Shown here one piece after another: positions 1 through 7,733 of a DNA stretch of 64,000 bases. The first letter of the stretch is position 1. Each line of letters begins with the position of its first letter. This stretch comes from a bacterium (lineage in GTDB: Bacteria > Myxococcota_A > UBA9160 > UBA4427): assembly GCA_024742285.1 (NCBI GenBank), contig JANSYR010000001.1, forward strand, positions 372,001 to 436,000. Direction: 5' to 3'. A program made the translations under genes and the position numbers. The notes beneath the pieces were generated by a model. That model saw nothing but the letters and a program-made list of their open reading frames with translations, was not told the DNA's origin and did no database searches.

Positions 1-554
1 CGGCTCGCCTGCTCGATCCCGGCCGCACGAAGGACGTCCTCTTCGGCCGCGTCCCCGCGCACGACCGCGTAGCCCGCCACCTTCGCTCGCTCGATCCGCT
101 CGACGGATTCGTCGATCACCACCAGCTCCTGCCGGGCTTCGGCGAGGCGCTGCGCGAGGATCGCGCCGACCCGGCCGTACCCACAGACGATCACGTGATC
201 CCGCATCTTCTTGATCTCCAGGCCCTGCCGCCGCTCGCGGAGCGCACGGTTGATTTCCCCTTCTGCGACGAACTGGACGAACCCGCCGACCGCGTAGACC
301 GCCGTCGCATAGCCCGCCACGATGAGCCCGCTCGTGAAGAGCCGAAGCCCCTCGTCGTCGACCGGCCGGACTTCGCCGTAGCCGACTCCGAAGATCGTGA
401 TGACCACCATGTAGGTCGCATCGAGCAGCGACCAGCCCGCCGCGACGTACCCCCCGACGCCGACGGCACAGGTCGCCACGAAGAGGGCGAGACCCTGGAG
501 CATGTGCCGCATCGTCGATCGCAAGCCGACTCCGATCTCGCGCCACGCACTCAC
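1..554 (-). CDS. Potassium channel with RCK/TrkA-N domain (3' end outside window)
   Basis: Two-transmembrane ion channel fused to a cytoplasmic NAD-binding regulatory domain, expected to pass K+ across the inner membrane. The reading frame runs off the left edge, so only about 184 residues are visible. A hydrophobic helix (about residues 20-40) precedes the pore loop, whose filter reads TIFGVGYGE (53-61); the usual form is TVGYGD, so the trailing acid is Glu and Phe replaces the second Thr/Val position. A second helix (about 71-97) leads into a Rossmann start with CGYGRVG (124-130). A GTG at 554, just past the upstream gene's stop, is the chosen start; an ATG at 512 would remove 14 residues. 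Family assignment is secure; the ion is inferred from family. Confidence 0.85.
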   Translation of the reverse strand, partial: MSAWREIGVGLRSTMRHMLQGLALFVATCAVGVGGYVAAGWSLLDATYMVVITIFGVGYGEVRPVDDEGLRLFTSGLIVAGYATAVYAVGGFVQFVAEGEINRALRERRQGLEIKKMRDHVIVCGYGRVGAILAQRLAEARQELVVIDESVERIERAKVAGYAVVRGDAAEEDVLRAAGIEQAS

Positions 555-588
555 CGGATCGGGCGCGAACGCGTCAGGGGGTGCGTCG

Positions 589-1341
589 CTAGAGCGGAGG
601 GGCCTTTCGCCAGTCGCGCTCGAGAGCCTGCTCCGAGACCACGGCCGAGCTCGGCGCCGTGACCGGCGCGAGCCAGAACCAATCGTCGACCTCGCCGTCG
701 CGGGTCCGGATCAGGCAGCGACGCGGGCGGAGGCCGAAGCGGCCGAAATGCGCGAGGACGTGGGCCACCAGCCCGCTCGAATCCTTGCCGACGACGTTGG
801 CGTAGACGTGGCCGGGCTCCTCACGGGAGAGCCGGACCGAGATCGAGATGACCGGCGTCGGAAGCGTGGGCACCGCCCTCGGCGACCGGCGAGCCATCTG
901 CAGGAAGTCGTGGCGAAGCGGGCCGCGCGTCGGGGAATCGATCAGGAAGCTCGCGGCCCACACGCCCTGCTTCGTCTTCATCGCCTCGGCCTCGACGACC
1001 TGCAGATCCGTCGCGAAGAGATGGAGACAGAAGTTGCCGAGCCAGTCCGATCCGAATCGGCCCCAGAGGTCGAGCCGGTGCTGCGCGCCTTCGAGATCGC
1101 ACTCGAAGCCGTTCGGCTCGATCGCCGCGCGCGCAGCGACGTCATCCAGCGAACCAGGCATGTCCGCTTCCCCCAGCTTGGCGTTGTCCGTGCCAGGAGA
1201 GGGGTGCAATGCGCATGCCGCGTAGAGTCGCGCCAGATTGCGCTCGAATCGGTCTCGATCGACCCGCTTTGCGACGGTGTGTGAGCGCCTGACCGAACCG
1301 CCTGCATGGAAGCCGGTCAGCGACGCCTTCGGAGCGCGCAC
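589..1341 (-). CDS. Hypothetical protein with ACT-like C-terminal region
   Basis: 250-residue soluble protein of unknown function. The C-terminal part (about residues 165-225) reads like an ACT domain: a beta strand rich in His/Val/Tyr, 'GKDSSGLVAHV' matching the ACT turn-plus-helix, then 'RRCLIRTRDGEVDDWFWL' as the paired strands. This is the arrangement in the GlnD C-terminus, but no nucleotidyltransferase or HD motif is present. The gene ends 34 bp before the potassium-channel start on the same strand and may share its transcript. The start at 1341 is not well supported by a ribosome-binding site, and an internal start is possible. What small ligand it senses, if any, cannot be said. Confidence 0.6.
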   Translation of the reverse strand: MRAPKASLTGFHAGGSVRRSHTVAKRVDRDRFERNLARLYAACALHPSPGTDNAKLGEADMPGSLDDVAARAAIEPNGFECDLEGAQHRLDLWGRFGSDWLGNFCLHLFATDLQVVEAEAMKTKQGVWAASFLIDSPTRGPLRHDFLQMARRSPRAVPTLPTPVISISVRLSREEPGHVYANVVGKDSSGLVAHVLAHFGRFGLRPRRCLIRTRDGEVDDWFWLAPVTAPSSAVVSEQALERDWRKAPPL

Positions 1342-1645
1342 GAACCTGCGCCCCGCCCGCCGAGCGGACAGGCGCCCCAGGCCGCCGAAGAAGGTGCCGA
1401 AGGGCCCGGATCAGGATCCTTCGTGATGGTGATGGTCACCTTCCGCGCCGTCACCCCGTGATGGTGGCGTTCGTATTCGGAAGCGTGGCCGTCCGCGCCG
1501 TGATGATGCTCGTGCTCTCCTGGCTCCCAGACTTCCCCGGAGTAGCCACACCCCACCCCCACGTCGCCGCGACCGGGGGTTGCCAGCGGAGTTAGACTCA
1601 CCGAGCGCCCCGTGGGCGGGGAATGACACGGTCCGAGGAGATGAG
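1342..1645. other. Divergent intergenic stretch; His-rich reading frame only
   Basis: This gap lies between a leftward gene and the rightward thiolase and probably holds promoters for both. A minus-strand frame from a GTG at 1601 down to 1317 encodes about 94 residues with clustered histidines (HEHHH, ERHHHG), reminiscent of metal-binding tails. It has no visible ribosome-binding site, ends in Arg/Pro-rich sequence and runs into the neighbouring gene, so it is not called as a gene. A good ribosome-binding site (gaggag, 1635-1640) for the thiolase lies at its right end. Confidence 0.4.
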
Positions 1646-2809
1646 ATGAGCGGAACGATCCGGGACGAGGCCGCGATCGTCGGAATGGGATCGACGGCGC
1701 TCTCGAGCAAGGGCGGACTCGAAGAGGACGAGCTCACCCTGGCCTGCCTCGCGATCTCCGCCGCGATCGACGATGCGGGTCTCGAGCCGTCGGACGTGGA
1801 CGGTCTCGCGCTCTTCGACATGGAATCGAAGCGCGAGGTCGAAGTCGCGCGCAACCTCGGACTCGGCGAGATCACCTTCTTCGCCGAGGTGGGCTACGGC
1901 GGCGGTGCGGCCTGCGCGACGGTCGGCCACGCCGCGATGGCGGTGGCGTCCGGCCAGTGCGACGTGGCGGTCGCCTGGCGCGCGCGAAAGCGGGCCGCGA
2001 AGAGCACCCGCGTCTGGAGCCAGGCGCCCAAGCGGCTCGATGATTCGGATCAATGGACGCGGCCCGCCGGGCTGCTCCGACCGGTCGACGAGATCGCGAT
2101 GCTGACGCGGCGCTACATGCACGAGTACGGCGTGACCCGCGAGCAGCTCGCGAACGTGGCGCTCACGCTGCGACGCCACGCGAACCGCAACCCGAGAGCC
2201 GCGATGTACGAGAAGACCCTGGACCTCGACCAGTACCTCTCCGCGCGATGGATCTCCGAGCCGCTCTGTCTCTTCGACAATTGCCTCGAGTCCGACGGCG
2301 CCCTCGCGGTCGTGATCACCTCCGCGGAGCGGGCGCGGGACCTGCCGCACGAGCCAATCTACGTCCACGCCTATTCGCAAGGCCTGCCCGAGCAGCATCA
2401 GATCATGAGCAACTTCTTCTGCGAGGATCCGCTTCGCGGCCCCTCCCACGCGGCCGCGCGACGGCTCTGGGCGAACAGCGATCTCAAGCCGCACGACGTG
2501 TCCTGCGCGCAGATCTACGACGCGTTCTCGCCTTTGATCCCGCTCTCGCTCGAGGGTTACGGATTCTGCGAGCGCGGGGAAGGCGCCGCCTTCACGGAAG
2601 ACGGTGGTCTCGACTGGGATGGCGGACGGCTTCCGGTCAACACGTCCGGCGGCAGCCTTTCCGAGGCCTACGTCCACGGCTTCAACCACGTGATCGAAGC
2701 CGTGCGCCAGCTGCGCGGGGAGTCGACTGCTCAGGTCGAGGACGCCTCGAGCTGCCTCGTCACCAGCGGCGAGTGCGTGCCGACGAGCGCGCTGCTCTTG
2801 AGGAACTGA
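1646..2809 (+). CDS. Thiolase-like lipid-transfer protein (SCP-x type acyl-CoA thiolase)
   Basis: 387-residue thiolase-fold enzyme of the SCP-x/nonspecific lipid-transfer class, expected to cleave or condense beta-ketoacyl-CoA or steroid-CoA intermediates in the cytoplasm. The likely nucleophilic Cys is Cys90 in a Gly-rich turn (GGGAACATVGHA), and the conserved His motif HGFNH sits at 344-348 near the C-terminus. The start at 1646 is set by gaggag five bases upstream. The next gene, a DUF35 OB-fold protein, begins 3 bp after the stop; thiolase-DUF35 pairs form hetero-complexes in several degradation pathways (Ltp2/DitF type). That partnership is inferred from family and spacing; the substrate is unknown. 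Confidence 0.85.
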   Translation: MSGTIRDEAAIVGMGSTALSSKGGLEEDELTLACLAISAAIDDAGLEPSDVDGLALFDMESKREVEVARNLGLGEITFFAEVGYGGGAACATVGHAAMAVASGQCDVAVAWRARKRAAKSTRVWSQAPKRLDDSDQWTRPAGLLRPVDEIAMLTRRYMHEYGVTREQLANVALTLRRHANRNPRAAMYEKTLDLDQYLSARWISEPLCLFDNCLESDGALAVVITSAERARDLPHEPIYVHAYSQGLPEQHQIMSNFFCEDPLRGPSHAAARRLWANSDLKPHDVSCAQIYDAFSPLIPLSLEGYGFCERGEGAAFTEDGGLDWDGGRLPVNTSGGSLSEAYVHGFNHVIEAVRQLRGESTAQVEDASSCLVTSGECVPTSALLLRN

Positions 2810-2812
2810 GCG

Positions 2813-3256
2813 ATGGAGTCGGGATGGATCCTGCCGGATCTCTCGAATGAAGCGACCCGCGGCTTCTGGGATGGCTGCGCGGAAGGCGAGCTGCGCATTC
2901 AGACCTGCAGCGACTGCGGAGCGACGCGGATGCCGCCGCGGCCGATGTGTCCCCGGTGTCGCTCGGTGGACTACGGATGGACGGCGATGTCCGGCGAGGG
3001 GCGGATCTGGTCCTTCGTCGTGGCCCACCCGCCGCTCCTCCCGGCCTACGCCGAGATCGCGCCCTACCCGGTGGTGACCGTCGAGCTGCTGGAGGACCCG
3101 ATGATCCGGATCGTCGGCGGCCTGGTCGGCGGTCCCGGCCTCGACGCCGCCTCCGTCGATACGAAAACGATCGAGATCGGCGATCCGGTCCACGTCGTCT
3201 TCGCGAAGGTCGAGGACGTGACGATCCCCCGTTGGACGGGGGCGAAATGGGCGTGA
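2813..3256 (+). CDS. DUF35 Zn-ribbon OB-fold acyl-CoA-binding protein
   Basis: 147-residue partner of the preceding thiolase. The N-terminal helix is followed by a rubredoxin-like zinc ribbon with Cys32-x2-Cys35 and Cys46-x2-Cys49, then an OB-fold (about residues 55-140) with the typical 'G.IWSFVVAHPP' first strand. In known systems such proteins bind the acyl-CoA and complete the active site of a thiolase, aldolase or hydratase. Being only 3 bp behind the thiolase, it is almost certainly co-translated. Nothing appears missing; the length is normal for the family. Confidence 0.88.
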   Translation: MESGWILPDLSNEATRGFWDGCAEGELRIQTCSDCGATRMPPRPMCPRCRSVDYGWTAMSGEGRIWSFVVAHPPLLPAYAEIAPYPVVTVELLEDPMIRIVGGLVGGPGLDAASVDTKTIEIGDPVHVVFAKVEDVTIPRWTGAKWA

Positions 3257-3293
3257 TCAGGCTCCAAGGGAGGATCTGACGAGCGCGGTGGGC

Positions 3294-3785
3294 TCAGTCG
3301 TCGGGCGCGTCCCCGCCCTCGACCAGGACCGGAGCGGGCTCTCGATAGTTCGCAGCGCCGCTCGCGTCCTCCAGTCTCGGCAGGACCTCTCCCTCCTCCG
3401 GACCGATCACGATCACGCCCCGAAAGCGGGCACCTTCCTCCACGACGATTCCGGCGGTATGGATCTCGCCTTCGACGCTCGCTGACTTGTGCAGGATCGT
3501 CTGACGGCGAACGTGGAGGTCGCCGACGACACGGCCGTGGATCTCGACGGACTCCGCCTCGATCGTCGCGTCGACCTCGGCGGGCGCCGCGACCACGACC
3601 GACTTCGAGCCGTGGATCTGCCCCTCGATCCGCCCCTCGATCCGCACGTCGTCGGCAAAACGAAGGTCGCCCGCCAGCACGCTGGCCTCCCCGAGGAAGG
3701 TCTCCGCCGGGACCCCCTTCGGTCTCGAGACCGGACTCGCCGGCGGTACATCCGCTCGCGTTTCTTTCTTCTTCTTGAAGGGCAT
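3294..3785 (-). CDS. Bactofilin (polymer-forming cytoskeletal protein)
   Basis: 163-residue bactofilin (DUF583). A basic N-terminus (MPFKKKKE) and a Pro-rich linker precede the beta-helical core, visible from about residue 31 to 125 as regularly spaced short strands ('VRIEGRIEGQIHG', 'VEIHGRVVGDLHV', 'ASVEGEIHTAG'). Bactofilins polymerise without nucleotide at the inner membrane and scaffold cell-shape or polarity proteins. The C-terminus is short and acidic. The gene begins 1 bp after the stop of the displaced frame of the upstream amidohydrolase on the same strand, so the two may share a transcript. Confidence 0.9.
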   Translation of the reverse strand: MPFKKKKETRADVPPASPVSRPKGVPAETFLGEASVLAGDLRFADDVRIEGRIEGQIHGSKSVVVAAPAEVDATIEAESVEIHGRVVGDLHVRRQTILHKSASVEGEIHTAGIVVEEGARFRGVIVIGPEEGEVLPRLEDASGAANYREPAPVLVEGGDAPDD

Positions 3786-3786
3786 G

Positions 3787-5316
3787 TCACCTCGCTCGCG
3801 CCCGGGATCGGGCCTCGGGACCGATTCGGTCGCTCGCGGGAGAGCCCTTGTGTCGCGGGCTACGGCAGCGGAGACGCAGCGACCTTCTCGACTGCCCCCT
3901 CCACGGCCGTCCCCCGGAAGAAGTCCGGATTCGCCTCCGTTCCGTATAGAAGCGCGCGACGTTCTCGAAGACGAAGCGCCGGAACTGGTCTCGATCGAGC
4001 CAGCCCTTCTCGACGTTCTCCCAGGCCTCTTCGAGGACCTCGGTCATGTCGGGCACGTCCCAGTGGCCGATGTCGGAGCTGAACATCGCCGAGAGCTCGC
4101 TCCCGAACGGGATCCGGTCGCGATCGAAGGCGCTCGCGGTCATCGGGTCGTCGGCCTCACAGCCGAAGAAGAAGTTCGGGACGAAGCGGTCGCGCACGTC
4201 CTCGGGCCGCTCGACCCCGGTCTTCGCGAAGTCGTCATGGGGCCCGTCCGTCGCCCATCGCCCCGGATGATCGTCCGCCCCTTCGACCGCGCGCTCCTGG
4301 AGGACCCCACCGTACTGGCTGGCCAGATCGGCGAAGAGGGCGTCGTCGCGCAGGGTCGGATCGTAGTTCCGGATCGCGTCGGGATTCCGCTTCTCCCAAC
4401 GCGAGAGCAGATCGCCGAAGAGGCCCACGCCCCAGTGGACGCCACCTTCGAGCAGACCGATCCGAAGGCCGGGAAAGCGCTCGGTCACACCGCCGAAGAA
4501 GAGCGACTTGGCGAACGCTTCGCCCGCGGCTCCGAAGTGACCGATGTGATTGTACATGTAGGTCGAGGTCGAGCGGCGAAGTCCGATCCCCATCGAGCCC
4601 GAGTGACATGCGGGCGAGATCCCGAGCTCGACGCAACGACGCCAGAAAGGATCGTAGTCGTACATCGAGTCGAGACCGAGCGTGTCCCACCAGACGTTGT
4701 AGGCGGACCCATCCGGATCCTCGACCCGTCGCTCCACGAGACCGGCGATCATCGCCGCCTTCAGCCCCAGCTCGCCAGTCGCGAACTCGAGCATCTCGAT
4801 CGCTTCCTCCGGCGAATGCATCGGAACGACCGCCGCCGGCGTCATCCGGTCGCTGAACTCCGCGAACGCTTCGGCGGCGTAGCGGTTGATCGCACGGCAC
4901 GCGCCGATCCGCGCCTTCTCGTCCTGGAGCAGGGGGTAGATGAGGGCCGCGCTGCCGTACATGACGGCGAAGTCGATGCCGATCGCGTCGAGTCGCTCCG
5001 CGAGCAGCGCCGGGAACGTGGCGGTCGCGAGGTCGAGCGTGTTCGCGGTGGGCGCCGCCCACCAGGCGGTCCGTGTCGCGCGGCGCCGGAGGCGCTCCGC
5101 GGGGTCCATCCCGACGTAGCCCCAGGTCCCGGTTCCGAGGGCGACGTCGCCGGCGAGCAGCGCGTTGGCGTCGATTCCTTCGTCCGCGAGGTAGGAGGTC
5201 AGCGCGGGTTGGTACTCGAGGTAGTGACCGTCCGCGTCGATCACGGGATGATCGAGGTCGGCGCGAATCCGCTGGGCCTTCGTCATGGAAGGGTTCGTCA
5301 TCGAGGGGGTCGCCAT
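3787..5316 (-). CDS. Amidohydrolase-2 family protein, C-terminus frameshifted by a 5-bp tandem duplication
   Basis: TIM-barrel amidohydrolase (PF04909 type) starting with the family's 'VIDADGHYLE' metal-site motif and keeping 'GLLEGGVHWG' and 'SDIGHWD' near the end. The start at 5316 has AGGAG seven bases upstream. At 3936-3945 the pentamer tccgt is repeated (tccgttccgt). Deleting one copy restores a normal family C-terminus, reading '...RFYTEANPDFFRGT...' and stopping at 3860-3862. As written, the frame is displaced after FYTE into about 50 Arg/Ser-rich residues reaching 3787. The damage is at the extreme C-terminus, so activity may survive. The substrate is unknown; related proteins act on decarboxylation or hydrolysis of small acids. 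Confidence 0.82.
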   Translation of the reverse strand: MATPSMTNPSMTKAQRIRADLDHPVIDADGHYLEYQPALTSYLADEGIDANALLAGDVALGTGTWGYVGMDPAERLRRRATRTAWWAAPTANTLDLATATFPALLAERLDAIGIDFAVMYGSAALIYPLLQDEKARIGACRAINRYAAEAFAEFSDRMTPAAVVPMHSPEEAIEMLEFATGELGLKAAMIAGLVERRVEDPDGSAYNVWWDTLGLDSMYDYDPFWRRCVELGISPACHSGSMGIGLRRSTSTYMYNHIGHFGAAGEAFAKSLFFGGVTERFPGLRIGLLEGGVHWGVGLFGDLLSRWEKRNPDAIRNYDPTLRDDALFADLASQYGGVLQERAVEGADDHPGRWATDGPHDDFAKTGVERPEDVRDRFVPNFFFGCEADDPMTASAFDRDRIPFGSELSAMFSSDIGHWDVPDMTEVLEEAWENVEKGWLDRDQFRRFVFENVARFYTERRRIRTSSGGRPWRGQSRRSLRLRCRSPRHKGSPASDRIGPEARSRARAR

Positions 5317-5397
5317 CACGCATCTCCTGGGCTCGACTCGATGTCACGATAGGTCGCTGGCCCCGGCTGCGCCGCGCTCTCTCGGCAAGGAGACGCG

Positions 5398-6201
5398 CTA
5401 GAGCTCCTCTGTCGCCTCCGGCGCGTCACCCTCGTGCCTCAAGCGCTCGACCGCGACTTCGCCCAGCGGCATCGGGTCCTTCACGCGCAGGCTCTCGACC
5501 CACTCCCGGGTGAAGTCCCGGTCGAGGCCCGCGTGGATCCCGGCGATCGCGACCGAGGCGATCAGAGAACCGAGGGTCGCAAGGGCGCTGTCCTTGTGGG
5601 AGTCCCAGATGTCGCCCTGGGTCCCGAGGTAGGCCATGCCCAGCTCGCCCCCGAAGACGAGCGCGGCGGCCCACTCGATCAGCTCGAAGAGCAGCGAGCT
5701 CGACATCACGACGAGCAGCGGAAAGAGGTACGCCCAGAAGCCGCGCGCGTTCGCGACGCGAAGGAAGATCTCACGCGTCGGATACGTGATCAGGACGCCG
5801 TAGAGGAAGTGCACGAGCCGGTCGTAGTGATTGCGCTCCCAGCCGACCAGGTCGTTGAGCCCCCGGCCGAAGACCGCCTCGAAGCCGGCGTCGTAGGGCA
5901 CCTCCGCGTAGGTGTAGTGCGAGCCGATCTCGTGCAGCACGAGGAAGAGCAGGAGCGAGACGTACGAGATCCGCGACAGGGGAAGCCGGCGAAACGTGAC
6001 GACGAAGAACGGAACCAGCACGAAGACCAGGACGTTCTCGAGCAGCCAGTCCTCCCGGTAGATCGGCGCCCAGGCGAGCGCGAGGAAGACCACGAGGAAG
6101 ATCGCGAGCACGCCCGTCGCGAAGCGGCGATGGGCGTCGGGGTCGAACGCGGTCGGAGCGGTGGGCACCGAATGAGACGCGACGTCGCGGGCGCGACGCA
6201 C
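5398..6201 (-). CDS. DUF2238 (YjdF-type) integral membrane protein
   Basis: 267-residue inner-membrane protein with about six hydrophobic helices. Family signatures are visible: 'HEIGSHYTY', 'YDRLVHFLYG', and 'GTQGDIWDSHKD' before the last helix. The function of DUF2238 is not established; the conserved His/Glu/Asp residues suggest a metal site. A GTG at 6201 is used as start, only 3 bp after the stop of the upstream stress-protein stub, which suggests translational coupling; no strong ribosome-binding site of its own is seen and an internal GTG is an alternative. Confidence 0.85.
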   Translation of the reverse strand: MRRARDVASHSVPTAPTAFDPDAHRRFATGVLAIFLVVFLALAWAPIYREDWLLENVLVFVLVPFFVVTFRRLPLSRISYVSLLLFLVLHEIGSHYTYAEVPYDAGFEAVFGRGLNDLVGWERNHYDRLVHFLYGVLITYPTREIFLRVANARGFWAYLFPLLVVMSSSLLFELIEWAAALVFGGELGMAYLGTQGDIWDSHKDSALATLGSLIASVAIAGIHAGLDRDFTREWVESLRVKDPMPLGEVAVERLRHEGDAPEATEEL

Positions 6202-6204
6202 CGA

Positions 6205-6393
6205 TCAATTCGCCGACGGCGGGACGGTCAGGACGAGACAGGACGCCGTCCGAACGACCGCGACCGCAACGCTGCCGAGAGCGACATGCTTGAAGCCGAT
6301 CAGCCCCCGGCTCCCCATCACGATCAGGTCGGCGTGGCGCTCGAGCGCCTCCCTTGCGTGCTCGCGGTCGCCGAGGGGATTGCGGTGGGACAT
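6205..6393 (-). pseudogene. Universal stress protein, C-terminal remnant only
   Basis: The 62 residues match only the last third of a UspA domain: 'ADLIVMGSRGLIGFKHVALGS' (the ATP-binding G-x2-G-x9-G(S/T) region) and the closing strand 'SCLVLTVPP'. A complete Usp domain has about 140 residues, and no N-terminal half is found in any frame upstream as far as 6576. The remnant has an ATG with AAGGAG seven bases before it, so it could still be translated and coupled to the DUF2238 gene 3 bp downstream. Either a deletion remnant or a mini-protein; the first is more likely. Confidence 0.7.
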
Positions 6394-6576
6394 GGGGAAG
6401 CTCCTTCGCTGCGCGCCGATCGATCAGCGAATACTTCCCCACGTTTGTTCACCCGAGACGGCACGTCAAGGCGGACGATCGCGACGTCGAGAGCGTGTGC
6501 AGGACGCGCCGCCTGTCTCGGCGCGACCGGAGCCGCGCGACGCGCGGCGCCCAGACGGTTCTTCCCTGAGACGCGT

Positions 6577-7230
6577 CTAGCGCAGGATGACGGGCTCCTC
6601 GGGCTGGGACGAGAGAACGGGCGGCGGCTCTTCGTCGGGCTCGAACACGCCCCCTACCCAGCGCACCCGCTCGCCTTCCGGCGTTCGCCCCTGCTGCATC
6701 TTGACGACCATCTGGACCGCGTCACCGGCACGGGTCAGCGAGACCGGAAACAAATCGTCGACCACGAGCGGAACGTCTGCAAAGACGCGGAATCGCGCAA
6801 CGGGCAGCGCGCTGCCCTCTCCACGTCGACCCCGCTCCGAACCGGTCGGAGGATGCACGTCGATCCGCCAATCGAATCGCGCCCCGGAGCGGGCGAGCTT
6901 TCGTCGCGACGGATGGGCGACGAAATGGACGGAATCTCCCTCGTCGACCGGCTCGATCTGGAGATCGGTCGTCTCGGGCAATAGATTGAAGAACACTCTC
7001 CGAATCGAGGATCGGGGCCCCACGCGTTCGGGCTCCATTTCCACCTCGAAGACGAGCGCGCCGTCGTCGTCGGCCTCGACGTGAACGATCCCGTACTCGT
7101 CGACCTGGCCGGTCTGCAGCTCATGGGTCAGGGGAAAGCTCTGTGCCGCGGCGAGGCCGCCGCAACTGAGGGAAACAAAGAGACCGGTGGCGATCGCGAA
7201 CCGCCATCGGAAGGGGCTGAGGTCGGACAT
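6577..7230 (-). CDS. Hypothetical secreted protein
   Basis: 217 residues with a Sec signal peptide (about residues 1-30, 'FAIATGLFVSLSCGGLAAAQ', cut near AAA-Q). The mature part is predicted beta-rich and acidic, with no cysteines and no recognised motif; it ends in a Pro/Glu-rich tail. The start at 7230 is chosen because GGAGG lies nine bases upstream; a start at 7257 would put extra residues ahead of the signal peptide. No homolog is recognised from sequence alone. It is preceded by a long gene-free stretch, so it probably has its own promoter. Confidence 0.7.
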   Translation of the reverse strand: MSDLSPFRWRFAIATGLFVSLSCGGLAAAQSFPLTHELQTGQVDEYGIVHVEADDDGALVFEVEMEPERVGPRSSIRRVFFNLLPETTDLQIEPVDEGDSVHFVAHPSRRKLARSGARFDWRIDVHPPTGSERGRRGEGSALPVARFRVFADVPLVVDDLFPVSLTRAGDAVQMVVKMQQGRTPEGERVRWVGGVFEPDEEPPPVLSSQPEEPVILR

Positions 7231-7733
7231 CGAGAAGATCCTCCGGAGTCGGGCCACCGAACGGCCCGGCTCTCCCCCTCTCGACCGGAATACGCGACCG
7301 AAACGTGACGCACGTCATGCGGTCCCGGGGCTCAAGGGCAGCAAGGATGCCCACGTACTGCCGATTTTCCGTTCGCCTCGACCAGATCTCGGCCCGGGCG
7401 CCAGGTCACGTGCGGCGGGCCCGGCCGAGGGGTGGAGCGCAGCTCGCTCTCGACGCTCGTCGCGCCTTTCGGCGGAACGAGCGGCACCCGATCGAAGCGT
7501 TCGTCGTACCCGACCGGCGCGGGATCACCGTAGCGATCGGGCGGGACGGTGTCCGCAGCGAGCGCGCCGACCGCCACGTGCATCACGGAACCGATTTCGA
7601 GCGTCGCGCGAATCCATCTCGTGTCCCGGTCTTCCGAGGAAGTGCGGTCGCAATCGCCGTTCCGGAGGCGGGTGCTTCCCGAGCGCGCTTCGAGGGCGCC
7701 CCGTGGTCAATCGATGTGACGTCTCCTCGTGTA
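7231..7733. other. Gene-free stretch, about 500 bp
   Basis: Several open frames cross this stretch in both directions, but all are Arg/Pro-rich, lack ribosome-binding sites or continue as antisense of the neighbouring PEP-CTERM gene. An 84-codon minus-strand frame (7332-7586) is the least unlikely but resembles nothing recognised. The stretch follows the stop of the leftward PEP-CTERM gene and precedes the leftward secreted-protein gene, so it should contain a terminator and a promoter, neither of which can be pinned down by eye. Confidence 0.4.

Noticed and set aside
502-1284. Long plus-strand open frame opposite the ACT-like gene
   Set aside because: Arg/Ala/Asp-rich antisense shadow typical of high-G+C coding DNA; no ribosome-binding site and no domain pattern.
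7332-7586. 84-codon minus-strand frame in the large gap
   Set aside because: No ribosome-binding site, Pro/Arg-rich, no similarity recognised.
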